DNA of 49,414 nucleotides, taken from contig JANQQA010000019.1 in assembly GCA_028285205.1 (NCBI GenBank), positions 1 through 49,414 of the forward strand. The letters run 5' to 3'. The translations under genes were made by a program, and so were the position numbers. This document shows, in pieces, positions 33,636-43,394 of the stretch. Within the stretch, counting starts at the first letter, position 1, and each line of letters starts with the position of its first letter. The notes beneath the pieces were generated by a model. That model did no database searches. It was given only the letters and a program-made list of their open reading frames with translations, and was not told where the DNA came from. Origin of the DNA: Bythopirellula sp. Its GTDB lineage: Bacteria; Planctomycetota; Planctomycetia; Pirellulales; Lacipirellulaceae.

Positions 33636-34817
33636 ATGAAACGTGCATTACGATCTCGGGGCATCGCCGGAAAGCAGCCACACTGCGATGGCTTGTCCGT
33701 CGCCCGTGCCGATGCTTCAACAAGTGCCTGCCGACTCCGTAATCGAGACAACCATCGGGGCTCGTGGCACACGGCCTTCACACTCGTCGAATTGCTGGTG
33801 GTGATTGCCATCATCGGCGTGTTGGTGTCGCTGCTGTTGCCAGCGGTTCAGTCTGCGCGTGAAGCAGCACGGCGGTCAGCTTGTAGCAACAACATGCATC
33901 AGTTGGCATTGGCCTGCCTCAACTACGAAAGCACCAACGACGCCTTTCCCCCCGGTGCTGTCGGCGCACGTGGCGGAAGTTGGGCTGACGGCTACGGGGC
34001 TAGCTGGAGAACGTTTGTGCTGCCGCACATGGAAGCCACAGCCGTATCGGGCGGGCTGGAAATGACGGCCTCAATGGATCTGGACTATGGTCCCGACTTT
34101 AGCAACAACCATCTGGTGTTGAATGGCTACCTCCCGGAATGGAACTTCTGCCCATCCAATGACATGCCGCGCGAGTATCCGCAACACCGGAGCAGCATGA
34201 TTGCTTCAGCGGCAGACTATGCAGGAGTCGCCGGTGCGGCAGGTAACGATCCAGAGTGCCGCTACATCGGTACGGGGACCGGGAATATTCATGGCTACAA
34301 TGGAATTCTGTGTTCGAATTGCAAGATGAACACCGGGAGGATCACCGACGGACTCTCCAACGTCATGCTTCTTGCGGAACAGTCGAATTGGGGTCTAACG
34401 GTAACCGGTGGTAGCAGCGCTCCAGTGCGCACCGACTGCCGCAGCAGCGGATTGCACGGTGCTTGGATCGGAACTTTTCTGAAGACGGAGGGCGTCGGTG
34501 GAGGTAATTCATTCGACGACCGCGTTTACAACACAACAACGATTGGCCGACCACTTGGCACGCAATTCTGCGAATTCGTTCGTGACAATCGACGCTCCAC
34601 CTACTGTGGTGGTGAGCCTTGCACAATGCTCGACAATCGCACGCCTGTACTTTCCTCACATCCGGGCGGCGCCTTCGTGGCCATGGGTGACGGGTCGGTT
34701 CAGTTTCTTAGCGAAGAGATCGACTTTGGCATCTTTCAGCTTATGGCCATTCGGGATGATGGGCTGACCGAGCCCCAGAACGTCGCGGGCGGCCCAGGGT
34801 CGAATCCTTGCGATTGA
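33636..34817 (+). CDS. DUF1559 domain protein with prepilin-like N-terminus
   Basis: About 393 residues. ATG 33636 has AAGGAG at 33619-33624. A long basic leader of about 48 residues precedes the prepilin signal [20 protein letters not shown], with Glu at +5 after the cleavage site, then [14 protein letters not shown]. The C-terminal signature [21 protein letters not shown] is typical of DUF1559. It opens the carbohydrate cluster together with a lipoprotein gene 10 bases downstream, a pairing repeated across planctomycete genomes. It is probably a surface or periplasmic pseudopilin-like protein whose substrate link is unknown. Confidence 0.88.
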   Translation: MKRALRSRGIAGKQPHCDGLSVARADASTSACRLRNRDNHRGSWHTAFTLVELLVVIAIIGVLVSLLLPAVQSAREAARRSACSNNMHQLALACLNYESTNDAFPPGAVGARGGSWADGYGASWRTFVLPHMEATAVSGGLEMTASMDLDYGPDFSNNHLVLNGYLPEWNFCPSNDMPREYPQHRSSMIASAADYAGVAGAAGNDPECRYIGTGTGNIHGYNGILCSNCKMNTGRITDGLSNVMLLAEQSNWGLTVTGGSSAPVRTDCRSSGLHGAWIGTFLKTEGVGGGNSFDDRVYNTTTIGRPLGTQFCEFVRDNRRSTYCGGEPCTMLDNRTPVLSSHPGGAFVAMGDGSVQFLSEEIDFGIFQLMAIRDDGLTEPQNVAGGPGSNPCD

Positions 34818-34827
34818 GGAGCTCTCG

Positions 34828-35274
34828 ATGATGTTGCGAAGCACCGTGGCGCCAATGACGTTAGTGGTTTGCCTCCTCACGTCCGCAGGTTGCAACTCAG
34901 GACCCGAAATGGCCCCGGTGAAAGGTGTGGTGAAGTTTAACGGACAACCGGTAACCACGGGTACGATTCAGTTGTTTCCTGTCAAATCGGGTCCGATGGC
35001 CACCGGTCGTTTGCAGGACGACGGTAGCTTTGAACTGACAACCAAAGAGCCCGGCGACGGCGCCTACGTGGGAGATTACATCGTCGTTGTGGTACCACCT
35101 AGCGACATCAATGAACTCGAAAAAATTCTCCGCCCCGGCAAGCCAATACCAATCAAGTACGAGAACATACCTCAGCAGGTCCGCAATCAGACCACCAGCA
35201 CGCTCCGGGCGTCTGTCCAATCGGGTTTGAACGAATTGGAATTCGACCTCGCTGAGATCAAAGGGAATTCTTAG
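34828..35274 (+). CDS. Transthyretin/carboxypeptidase-regulatory-like lipoprotein
   Basis: A 148-residue lipoprotein. GAGGAG lies before the ATG. The signal ends in a lipobox (VCLLTSAGC, Cys lipidated). The mature part has the beta-sandwich pattern common in planctomycete lipoproteins: VKGVVKFNGQPVTTGTIQLF, then ATGRLQDDGSFELTT and GDYIVVVVPP. These small lipoproteins often follow DUF1559 genes and are thought to sit at the cell envelope. No ligand is known. Confidence 0.82.
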   Translation: MMLRSTVAPMTLVVCLLTSAGCNSGPEMAPVKGVVKFNGQPVTTGTIQLFPVKSGPMATGRLQDDGSFELTTKEPGDGAYVGDYIVVVVPPSDINELEKILRPGKPIPIKYENIPQQVRNQTTSTLRASVQSGLNELEFDLAEIKGNS

Positions 35275-35353
35275 TTCGTCCGCGATTAAGGAGAGCACAT
35301 CACGCTCCCGCTTTTGCCTCTTACCTGACCTGATGCCGTCTAGGGAAATCGAC

Positions 35354-37588
35354 ATGCCGGACCGGTGCTCGCGATTCAAGACATACTGCATTTCCTTAGT
35401 GCTTGGTATCACCATTCACACAGCGGCATGGTCGGCGGAATCCGTGTCACGATTCCTGTTTGTGGCCAATGACGGGAACGACTTGCTCCAGGCCTGCACG
35501 AGTGCATTTGGTGGCCGTGTCCTCTACTGCGAATCCACGACAGCGGCACTCGACCAGGCGCAACAGGGCGATGCGATACTCGTGCTTGCTGACGGCTATC
35601 CGGATAAGCCGACTCCTATCGCCGACGACTTTCTCTCAAGTGTGCGGACAAAAAACGTCCGTGCTTATTTGGAGTACCCGAGTTTGCTCGCCAGTGGCGG
35701 TAGCCTGGAGCAGCCGCCTACTGCCAACAGCGTTGAACGTATCGTCGTGTCGAGCAGCTTTTTTGGCGGGGGACTCCCGCGGCTGTCGATCTTGCAGGCA
35801 AATGGTCTGCACTATCTTCCGACGGACTCACAATCGTCGCTCCAATTGGAACCACCACTGCTCGTCGCGGCGCGGGTAGCTGGTTTTGATACCGCCGTTT
35901 TCGGTCTACCTCAGAACGTTGCGCCATTGTTGGCGAAGGTAAAGGAGGAAGACATCCTCATCGCGGCAACGGGACTGAGCCGTTTTCGTCAGGGTCGGTA
36001 CTCACCTTACGGATCTTGGCAAACGATGTGGGAAGGCGTGTTGCGGTGGCTCACAGGCAGCAAGGAAGAAATTGTGCTGCCGCTTCCTCCTGCCCTGGTT
36101 GAGCCAAGCTTCTCACGCGAGGAGCCGTTGCCGGCTGACGCCCAGCGGCGGGCCGTTGAGAAATCAATGCAGTGGCATGCCAACGCCAAGCTGCTCATTC
36201 ATCCTGAATGGGAAGACCTTGTCTTGGCTTCGAAGGATACGGACCGACTGCCGCGCGTTCCAGAGCATGAGCCCCTCGGCGATGGGAGTTTGGGAAGCTT
36301 GGAAGCGGTGCTCTCGATAATTCATGCCGATGGTCGACAGGCGGTCAGCACAGCGCGGCGCGGTGATTGCACAAGCGAGACAGCAATGGCGTACGCTGCA
36401 GCGTCAAAACTACTTGGCCAGAAGCAAGAAGCCCAGGTAGCGCGTAACCTGCTGAACTTCTATTTCTTTGAATCCGAGGCACGCAAGAACGAGCGCGGCG
36501 ATCCAGAGCATCCTGCGTACGGCTTGATTGCTTGGGGCATCTCAAAGCCCGCTTGGTACATTGCCAACTACGGTGACGATAATGCCCGGATGATCCTGGC
36601 GACCATGGCAACCGCGGGTCTATTAGGTGAGAAGCGTTGGAACGAAGCGATTGCCCGTTGCATCGTCGCCAACCTGCGCACCACGGGTCAGTTAGGTTTT
36701 CGCGGAGATCGGATCGACGTCGAGCCATTGGGCAAGAACGGCTGGCAGCATTACTTCAATGCCAAGACCGTGAGTTTCGCTCCGCACTTCGAATGCTATC
36801 TGTGGGCGTGTTACTTATGGGCATACGCCGAAACCGGCGACCCGCTGCTCTTGGAGCGGGCCAAAACGGCGATCAAGATGACCATGGAACAGTATCCCAA
36901 CGGCTTGCGCTGGACCAACGGACTCGCGCAAGAACGTGCCCGGATCTTATTGCCACTAGCCTGGCTGGTTCGAGTGGAAGACAGTCCCGAACATCGCCAG
37001 CTGCTGATGCAGGCGTTTGAGGGTTTGGCATCACTCCAGGCCGACTGTGGAGCGATCCAAGAAGAACTCGGACCAAGCGGCAAGGGAATGTTCCCTCCGC
37101 CAGGGACAAATGAAGCGTACGGCACGAGCGAAGCGTCGCTCATCGCGCGCAATGGCGATCCTGTGGCTGATATGTTATACACGAACAACTTCGCACTGCT
37201 TGGGCTGCACGAAGCGGCAGCGGTCACGGGAGACCCGAAGATTCGCGAAGCTGAAAGCCAACTTGTCGATTTTCTCTTACGCATCCAAACAAAGAGTAAT
37301 GCAGTGCCTGAAGTCGATGGCGGCTGGCTGCGAGCATTCGACTTTCAGCGCTGGGAGCCGTGGGGAGCCAACGCCGACATCGGCTGGGGCGCTTGGAGCA
37401 TTGAGTCAGGCTGGACGCAAGGTTGGATCACGGCGGTTCTGGCGATGAGAGAACTTGATACCTCGCTATGGGAACTCATGTCTGACAGCGAAATCGACCG
37501 GATCTATCCGCCGATTCGTGAGTCGATGCTGCCCCAAGAAATCGTATCTCAAGTAGCGAGCGAAGGTGACGAGAACATTTCACAGTGA
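35354..37588 (+). CDS. Secreted all-alpha protein, probable carbohydrate-active toroid (function unknown)
   Basis: About 744 residues. ATG 35354 is preferred, with AGGGAA about 7 bases upstream; an ATG seven codons earlier is possible. A signal peptide runs through CISLVLGITIHTAAWSAES. Residues 25-260 look like an alpha/beta domain (FLFVANDGNDLLQACTSAFG, ILVLADGYPD) resembling GATase-like/ThuA-type domains. From about 320 to 700 the protein is helix-rich with Trp, Gly and aromatic repeats (YLWAYAETGDPLLLERAKTA, WLVRVEDSPEHRQ, WGAWSIESGW), as in (alpha/alpha)6-barrel glycoside hydrolases or lyases. I cannot assign catalytic residues. Position before an AGE epimerase and a sugar porter supports a polysaccharide-degrading role. 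Confidence 0.6.
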   Translation: MPDRCSRFKTYCISLVLGITIHTAAWSAESVSRFLFVANDGNDLLQACTSAFGGRVLYCESTTAALDQAQQGDAILVLADGYPDKPTPIADDFLSSVRTKNVRAYLEYPSLLASGGSLEQPPTANSVERIVVSSSFFGGGLPRLSILQANGLHYLPTDSQSSLQLEPPLLVAARVAGFDTAVFGLPQNVAPLLAKVKEEDILIAATGLSRFRQGRYSPYGSWQTMWEGVLRWLTGSKEEIVLPLPPALVEPSFSREEPLPADAQRRAVEKSMQWHANAKLLIHPEWEDLVLASKDTDRLPRVPEHEPLGDGSLGSLEAVLSIIHADGRQAVSTARRGDCTSETAMAYAAASKLLGQKQEAQVARNLLNFYFFESEARKNERGDPEHPAYGLIAWGISKPAWYIANYGDDNARMILATMATAGLLGEKRWNEAIARCIVANLRTTGQLGFRGDRIDVEPLGKNGWQHYFNAKTVSFAPHFECYLWACYLWAYAETGDPLLLERAKTAIKMTMEQYPNGLRWTNGLAQERARILLPLAWLVRVEDSPEHRQLLMQAFEGLASLQADCGAIQEELGPSGKGMFPPPGTNEAYGTSEASLIARNGDPVADMLYTNNFALLGLHEAAAVTGDPKIREAESQLVDFLLRIQTKSNAVPEVDGGWLRAFDFQRWEPWGANADIGWGAWSIESGWTQGWITAVLAMRELDTSLWELMSDSEIDRIYPPIRESMLPQEIVSQVASEGDENISQ

Positions 37589-37653
37589 TCGAATGACACC
37601 TTATCTTTTCGGACCGAATACCTGAAATCTCGCAATAGTGAAAGTGAATCGAA

Positions 37654-38901
37654 TTGAGTACCGTTGATCCAAATCTTAGTGTCAATGCTACGGGCCTCGC
37701 GGGACCCGAGGCACAGCAACGGCAGATCGAGTTGCGGGAACACTACCGACAGGCGATGTTCGATGATTCTGTTCCGTGGTGGCAGCAGCACTCACCCGAC
37801 AAAGAGATGGGTGGTTACTTCTGTCGGCTGGATCGTCAGGGTCAGTCCTACAGCACGGACAAAGATATGTGGATGCTCGGTCGGCAGACCTGGATGTTTG
37901 CTCATCTGTTCAATTCGCACGAAGCACGGACTGATTGGCTAGAAGTCGCGAGGCTGGGTGCTGAATTCATACTGGCACACGGATTCAGGCCAGACGGCAA
38001 GATGTACTTCCGTCTCGCTCGCGACGGCAGCCCTCTGGCTGACGTGTTGAGCGTTTATTCGAAGGTCTTCGTTGCCATCGCCTTCGCAGAGTTCGGCTTT
38101 GCAGCCAACGATGAGCGATTCACTCAACGAGCATCGGCGTTGTATGACGAACTGATGGACGTGCTTGGCAAGCCTTCTGACACGCCACTGCTGGGCTATC
38201 CCATGCGTGCGGAGTATCATCTGCATTCCCACGATATGTGCAAGCTCACCGTAGCCCGTGTGTTCGATGATCTGTGGCCAAGCCAGCTCTATCAAGACGA
38301 CAGTCGTAAGGCCGCCAACTCCATCCTGCAGCGGCATTGGAAACCAGATCGCGGCGCCTTGCTGGAAAATGTCGGACCCGAAGGAGAAGAACTCTGGGAA
38401 TTGCCGGAAGGCCGATTGACCAATCCAGGTCATGCGCTGGAAAGCGCTTGGATGATCCTTGAGCTTGCAGACCGCACGCAGGATCAAGCGATGCTAGACG
38501 TGGCCGTCGAGATCATCTTGGCCAGTCTCCAGATCGGCTGGGATCAAGAAATGGGAGGGGTTCGTTATCTGCTCAACGTAGACGGATCACCCTGCCACAA
38601 TATCGAAGCCGATTGCAAGTTATGGTGGCCGCACGCGGAAGCGTTGTACTCGACCTTGCTGGGATGGACGCTGACCGGACGACCTGAACTCGCCCAGTGG
38701 TACGAACGGGTGCATCAGTACACATTCACTCATTTTCCCGACCAGGAGCATGGAGAATGGTACGGCTACTTGAATCGTGACGGCTCGCCGATTTGGACCG
38801 CCAAGGCAAACGGCTGGAAGGGGTGCTTCCATACGCCGCGAATTCTGTATCGCGTCTATCAGTTGCTCGATCGACACGTGAACGGCGCTACCCATGAATG
38901 A
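37654..38901 (+). CDS. AGE-family sugar epimerase/isomerase
   Basis: A 415-residue cytoplasmic enzyme of the N-acylglucosamine 2-epimerase family, with an (alpha/alpha)6 barrel. It starts with TTG at 37654; no ATG is available before the conserved ELREHYRQAMFDDSVPWW region. Conserved features: GGYFCRLDRQG, KDMWMLGRQTWMFAHL, NPGHALESAWMILEL (with the catalytic-type His), and LWWPHAEALYSTLLGW, then WFGYLNRDG-like EWYGYLNRDGSPIW near the end. Relatives interconvert N-acyl-hexosamines, mannose/glucose/fructose or cellobiose; the substrate cannot be told here. The 3' end overlaps the sugar porter gene by 8 bases. Confidence 0.9.
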   Translation: MSTVDPNLSVNATGLAGPEAQQRQIELREHYRQAMFDDSVPWWQQHSPDKEMGGYFCRLDRQGQSYSTDKDMWMLGRQTWMFAHLFNSHEARTDWLEVARLGAEFILAHGFRPDGKMYFRLARDGSPLADVLSVYSKVFVAIAFAEFGFAANDERFTQRASALYDELMDVLGKPSDTPLLGYPMRAEYHLHSHDMCKLTVARVFDDLWPSQLYQDDSRKAANSILQRHWKPDRGALLENVGPEGEELWELPEGRLTNPGHALESAWMILELADRTQDQAMLDVAVEIILASLQIGWDQEMGGVRYLLNVDGSPCHNIEADCKLWWPHAEALYSTLLGWTLTGRPELAQWYERVHQYTFTHFPDQEHGEWYGYLNRDGSPIWTAKANGWKGCFHTPRILYRVYQLLDRHVNGATHE

Positions 38902-40390
38902 CGCGGAAGCAAGAGCCGCTGGCGAGCATAGTTCCGCATGGTTCTTGATCCGTGTGTGTCTGGTGGCTTCTCTCGGCGGACTGCTGTTCGGATTCGATAC
39001 CGCCGTCATCTCAGGCACCATCACCAGCGTGGAGGAGCAATTTGCGCTCAGCGAGTGGAAGGTTGGATGGTTCGCTTCTTCAGCGCTGCTGGGGTGCATC
39101 TTCGGCGCTGCATGCGCCGGAGGATTCAGCGATCGCTGGGGCAGAAAGCCCGCACTGATCATCGCCGCGATCTTGTTCATGGTTTCGGCGATTGGTTCCG
39201 CGCTGCCGCCCACGTTTAACGTTCTCATCGTGGCACGCATCATTGGCGGCCTTGGCGTCGGCATCGCGTCTGTCGTGGCACCGACCTACATCGCCGAGTT
39301 CTCGCCCTCGAAGGCGCGCGGACGATTGATCGCGTTGTACCAGTTGTCCATCGTTGTTGGTGTTCTGATTGCCTACACGAGTAACCTTGGCTTGCAGACG
39401 CTGTCGAAATCTCAGACGAGCGAAACCGACGTACAGACGAACGAAACCGACGTGCAGCCGAGTGAAACCGACGTGCAGTGGATTGATTGGCTCGTGCGCG
39501 ACGAGGTGTGGCGCGCCATGTTCGGAGCCGAGGCAATACCAGCGTTACTGTTTCTTGGCTTGCTATGCTTTAGTCCGGAAAGCCCACGTTGGTTAATCTT
39601 GCATGGTGATCAGCAGCGCGGGCGTGCTGTGCTGCGTCGAATCCAACCGGCTGTCACCGCTGATGCTGAGTATAGCCTGATTGTTGCTCGCGCGGACGAC
39701 AAGCAACTGCCGTGGACGGACGTTTTTCGACCCGAGTACCGTCGGGCATTGCTTGTTGGTGTGGGGCTTTCGTTTTTCGGTCAGTTGACAGGAGTTAACG
39801 TCATCGTTTACTTCGGCCCCTCCATTCTGAAGTCTGCGGGCTTCGTGGAAAATGGAGCGCTCGCCTTTCAGGTCGGATTTGGCGCCATTAACCTGATTTT
39901 CACTGTGGTTGCACTGACCGTGATCGATTCGTGGGGACGCCGCCCGCTGCTGATCGGCGGCATGTTTGTTGTCAGCGCAACGCTGCTGATTGTCAGCGGA
40001 CTGTTTTACGCACTCGATGGCCAAGAACCGGACGCGTCCGGCGGTGGGCTAATCGAGTATTGGATCGTGCTCGCGCTAGGCGTTTACTTTGCGGCCGTGG
40101 CGCTTTCGATCTGTGCGGTCATTTGGGTACTCACCCCCGAAGTGTTCCCCAATCGGCTGCGGGCCAGGGGCGTATCAATTTCGACGTTCGTGAACTGGAG
40201 TGTCAATGCGCTCAGTGCGCTTTGGTTTCCTGTCTTCACGGAAGCCTTCAGTATGCATGCCGCGTTTCTAGTATTTTCAGCAATATGCATGGTGGCAGCT
40301 TGCTACTTCTACGTCCTCGTTCCAGAGACCAGGCAGCGTAGCCTGGAAGAAATCGAAGCATCGATGACCTCTCTCGCACCCGCGCCATAG
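38894..40390 (+). CDS. MFS sugar porter family transporter
   Basis: A 498-residue, 12-helix major facilitator of the sugar porter family. Signature motifs: GFDTAVISGTI in helix 1, SDRWGRKPALI after helix 2, an RIIGGLGVGIASVVAPTYIAE stretch in helix 4, PESPRWL before the central loop, GQLTGVNVIVYFGP in helix 7, DSWGRRPLLIGG after helix 8, and VPETRQRSLEEIE at the C-terminal end. It likely imports the monosaccharide handled by the epimerase gene that overlaps it. Odd feature: a threefold SETDVQ-type repeat (residues 176-195, 39419-39478) between helices 5 and 6, not a usual part of the family. Confidence 0.93.
   Translation: MNDAEARAAGEHSSAWFLIRVCLVASLGGLLFGFDTAVISGTITSVEEQFALSEWKVGWFASSALLGCIFGAACAGGFSDRWGRKPALIIAAILFMVSAIGSALPPTFNVLIVARIIGGLGVGIASVVAPTYIAEFSPSKARGRLIALYQLSIVVGVLIAYTSNLGLQTLSKSQTSETDVQTNETDVQPSETDVQWIDWLVRDEVWRAMFGAEAIPALLFLGLLCFSPESPRWLILHGDQQRGRAVLRRIQPAVTADAEYSLIVARADDKQLPWTDVFRPEYRRALLVGVGLSFFGQLTGVNVIVYFGPSILKSAGFVENGALAFQVGFGAINLIFTVVALTVIDSWGRRPLLIGGMFVVSATLLIVSGLFYALDGQEPDASGGGLIEYWIVLALGVYFAAVALSICAVIWVLTPEVFPNRLRARGVSISTFVNWSVNALSALWFPVFTEAFSMHAAFLVFSAICMVAACYFYVLVPETRQRSLEEIEASMTSLAPAP
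39419..39478 (+). repeat. In-frame 21-bp tandem repeat (about three copies) in the sugar porter gene
   Basis: Units begin at 39419, 39440 and 39461 and encode SETDVQT, NETDVQP and SETDVQ. Copies differ by a few bases. They sit in the loop between predicted helices 5 and 6. Confidence 0.85.
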
Positions 40391-40402
40391 ATAGTTCAGA
40401 TA

Positions 40403-41182
40403 ATGATTATTCAAAACTCTGTTCAGCTTGATTCAGCCGACATCGAAGAGTTTCATCGTGAGGGCTTCCTGCGCATTCCTGGGTTGCTTGATTCTGGCCA
40501 GGTCCAGCGCTACCGGGCACTTTACGATCGCTTTCTCGAGGGAGTGATCAGCACGGGGCATTTGCGGGCAGATTTGGCGGGCCCGCAAGGTGATGATTCA
40601 GCGACCGACTCGGAGAGAATCACTCAGATCATGTGGCCGAGTGCCCTCGTACCACCACTGCTGGACGGTCCCTTGCACCAACAGGCCATCGCGTTGTCCC
40701 GACAGTTGTTTGGCGGCGATATGGATTTCGATTTCGACATGTTGATTAATAAGCCGCCACGTCAGTCGGCACCCACACCTTGGCATCAGGATGCCGCCTA
40801 CTGGGTGGACTTGCCCGATTGTCGCGCTGTCAGCTTTTGGGTCGCATTGGACGAGGCGACCGTCGACAACGGATGCATGTGGTTTGTGCCTGGTTCTCAT
40901 TTTGAGCCGATGCGTAAACACCATCAAAACGAGGAGACGCGCGCTTTGGAATGTGAAGCAACCGAAGGCGAAGCTGAGCCTGTACCACTGAAACCGGGGG
41001 ATGCGACCGTGCACCTCGGAAAAACGTTGCACTACTCACGAGCAAACTCGACGGAATTTGACCGTCGAGCCGTGATCGTCAATTGCCGTCCCGAGTTAAT
41101 GATCAAAATGGAGCGTGCACAGGGCATGGACCACGGTCTCACAGAGAACGTCAGTTTTGTGCGTTCCGCCAGCGCAAATTGA
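40403..41182 (+). CDS. Phytanoyl-CoA dioxygenase (PhyH) family Fe(II)/2-oxoglutarate oxygenase
   Basis: A 259-residue oxygenase. The iron-binding triad is visible: His128 and Asp130 in TPWHQDAAYW and the distal His210 in GKTLHYSRAN, with an Arg nearby (Arg213 or Arg221) as the likely 2-oxoglutarate anchor. The jelly-roll strands between them (CMWFVPGSHFEPMRKHH) are typical. It is 12 bases after the sugar porter gene and thus likely in the same operon. In planctomycete sugar clusters PhyH proteins may remove O-methyl or other groups from sugars by oxidation; that role is an inference. Confidence 0.9.
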   Translation: MIIQNSVQLDSADIEEFHREGFLRIPGLLDSGQVQRYRALYDRFLEGVISTGHLRADLAGPQGDDSATDSERITQIMWPSALVPPLLDGPLHQQAIALSRQLFGGDMDFDFDMLINKPPRQSAPTPWHQDAAYWVDLPDCRAVSFWVALDEATVDNGCMWFVPGSHFEPMRKHHQNEETRALECEATEGEAEPVPLKPGDATVHLGKTLHYSRANSTEFDRRAVIVNCRPELMIKMERAQGMDHGLTENVSFVRSASAN

Positions 41183-41307
41183 GGCATCAGCGACGCCCGT
41201 CCACGAGATCTGGCGAGTCGCGGATTCATCGGCCGAGTAGGCAGATCGAAATGGGACGACGAAGTGTAGACTGCTGATCCAGTCACCAGCATTCAGAGGT
41301 TCCGTCT

Positions 41308-42411
41308 ATGACTCACAAGAAGACTTCCGATCATCTCAATCGATTGAAACGCGTGCGACTGGCCGATGTCGCGGAAGCTGCGGGGGTATCACGGGCGGTC
41401 GCGGGACAGGTGCTCAACGGTAGCAAAGGCAATTCGCGTGTCGCCGAGAAAACTGCCGAAAAGATCTGGGAAGTCGCGCGGCGCATGAACTACCAGCCCA
41501 ATCCGGCAGCGCAGCAGCTCAAAGGCATGCGCACGCGGATGTTTGGTACACTGGTCGCTTCAGCAGGCGATCCGTTGCGATCGTTTCTGGTGCAGTATTT
41601 GGACACCGCAGCGGTAAAAAAGGGCTGCCACACGATCATCGGCAACACCATCGGTCGCATGGATGTGGGTCCCAACCAATTTGACTACTACATCGAAGAG
41701 CTGGCCAGACGCGGCGTCGATGGTGTGTTCTGTGCGGTGCACAACTGGTTCGATGGGGACCGAAAGCTGCTCGTGCAGCAGCATCCCAACACGGTTTTCT
41801 ACGAGGATGTCGATGTCCCAGGGGCTCACGTCGTCAAGGCGAATCGCTATATCGCAGCACGATTGGCGACTCGGCATCTGTTGGAACGGGGACGCCGACG
41901 ATTAGGGCTCGTGCTATCTGATCTCAACAGAACCTCCTGCGAAGATCGCTTGCGTGGTTATCGAGATGAGCATGAGGCTTACGGCTTCGAAACCGACGAG
42001 GAAATGGTGTTCGATGCTGCCAAGCATGGTGGAGCTTACCCCTGGCATGATACCAAGACACTGACTTGGACGTTCCCTGACGAAGTCGTCGACATTGCGA
42101 TCGACCAACTCGTCCGAGACGAAGGGGCAGACGCGCTCGTTTGCGTAGACGACTTTTGGGGAGCGACGTTGTTGCGCAGACTGCGTGCACGCGGCGTTGC
42201 GGTTCCCGCCCATGTGGCGGTCGTCGGATACTTGAACCACTACCTCGCGGACTGGACGGACCCACCGCTGACGACGATTGACACCCTGCAAGGCGCGGCG
42301 GCTGAGCGAATGCTGGAAATGATGGTACAGCTTGTCTCGCGCGGTCCACTCCCCACGGAAGACCGCGTTGTCGAGATCACGCCAAAACTCATTGTTCGAG
42401 GGTCTACGTAA
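41308..42411 (+). CDS. LacI-family transcriptional regulator
   Basis: A 367-residue repressor. The N-terminal helix-turn-helix and hinge helix lie at about 15-62: VRLADVAEAAGVSRAVAGQV, then LNGSKGNSRVAEKTAEKIWE. A periplasmic-binding-protein-like sensor domain follows (GTLVASAGDPLRSFLVQYLD ... DALVCVDDFWGATLLRRL ... PPLTTIDTLQGAAAERMLEM). It is likely the local regulator of the sugar genes on either side. The perfect palindrome with CG centre at 33488-33505 is a candidate operator. The effector is unknown. Confidence 0.92.
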   Translation: MTHKKTSDHLNRLKRVRLADVAEAAGVSRAVAGQVLNGSKGNSRVAEKTAEKIWEVARRMNYQPNPAAQQLKGMRTRMFGTLVASAGDPLRSFLVQYLDTAAVKKGCHTIIGNTIGRMDVGPNQFDYYIEELARRGVDGVFCAVHNWFDGDRKLLVQQHPNTVFYEDVDVPGAHVVKANRYIAARLATRHLLERGRRRLGLVLSDLNRTSCEDRLRGYRDEHEAYGFETDEEMVFDAAKHGGAYPWHDTKTLTWTFPDEVVDIAIDQLVRDEGADALVCVDDFWGATLLRRLRARGVAVPAHVAVVGYLNHYLADWTDPPLTTIDTLQGAAAERMLEMMVQLVSRGPLPTEDRVVEITPKLIVRGST

Positions 42412-42508
42412 GGCCATCTCGTGTCGACTCGGCTGCGACTCGGTTTTTCTATGCCGATTCCTGCGACGAAACGTTATTGCTCACCAAGTGATTTGATCGG
42501 AAGCGTTC

Positions 42509-43297
42509 ATGGCTAAAGTTTACTACGTCGGTGATTGGGCGGTGATGTTGGGCCCTTGCTTTGCAGAGACACCGTTCAACTACTCATTCAAAGGCACGGA
42601 TGTCTTCAACTACGGCAAGTGGCTCAAGGAAGCACTAGAGGCAGACGGTGACCATGAAGTCGTAAGTGTGCCGACGTGGGAGTTCTATCGTAATCCGCCC
42701 GGACGTTATGAGGAGATCCTCGCCGAGTTCGATGTGCTGATCTTCTCAGACGTAGAGATCAAGAACTTTCAGCTCGATCCTACGTTCTTCGATCGAAGCA
42801 AGTTTGGCACAGAACCCTTGACCTTTCCCGATCGAGTGCGACTGACGGTCGAAGCGATTGAGCAGGGAACTCATGCGCTATTTCTTGGCGGTTGGCTGAG
42901 TTTCAACGGCGAGATGGGCAAAGGTGGTTGGGGACGTTCCCAGCTAGCGAGAGCTTTGCCGGTTGAATGTCTGCGTGAGGAAGACTTGGTCGAGAGCACA
43001 GAAGGATTTCGCATGCATAGTTGTGTCGAGTCACACGCAGCTCTTCAAGGAACGGATTTGGAATCGTCTCCTCCGATCCTGGGCTACAACCGCACGATTG
43101 CCAAGCCGGATGCGCAAGTTCTCGCGACTTGGGAAGGCAGTTCAGACCCGGCGCTGGTCGTGTCAACTTATGGATCTGGGCGAGTTGCAGCTTACACTTC
43201 TGACCCAGCACCACACTGGGGTTGCAACTTCGTCTATTGGCAAGGCTATGCGCGCTTTTGGCAACAACTCGTGGCTTGGCTGTTGAGTGGGGACTAA
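42509..43297 (+). CDS. Putative glutamine amidotransferase-like protein (DUF1355-type)
   Basis: A 262-residue cytoplasmic protein similar to the class-I glutamine-amidotransferase-like family of unknown activity. Visible features: VYYVGDWAVMLGP at the start, FDVLIFSDVEI, an ALFLGGWLSFNGE nucleophile-elbow-like region, and C-terminal GRVAAYTSDPAPHWGCNFVYW. A catalytic Cys is not evident at the elbow (Gly-Gly-Trp instead), so it is probably not a true amidotransferase. Relatives are common in planctomycete sugar-degradation clusters next to LacI regulators. Convergent with the FAD oxidoreductase gene. Confidence 0.75.
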   Translation: MAKVYYVGDWAVMLGPCFAETPFNYSFKGTDVFNYGKWLKEALEADGDHEVVSVPTWEFYRNPPGRYEEILAEFDVLIFSDVEIKNFQLDPTFFDRSKFGTEPLTFPDRVRLTVEAIEQGTHALFLGGWLSFNGEMGKGGWGRSQLARALPVECLREEDLVESTEGFRMHSCVESHAALQGTDLESSPPILGYNRTIAKPDAQVLATWEGSSDPALVVSTYGSGRVAAYTSDPAPHWGCNFVYWQGYARFWQQLVAWLLSGD

Positions 43298-43394
43298 GTT
43301 CGCTAGTGTGCTGGACATGCTCTCACTCGCCTAACCGACGGGCAGGCGTTCGCTTCGCCGCTGTGGTGCGGAACTAGCTGCGGTCACTTTGAAC

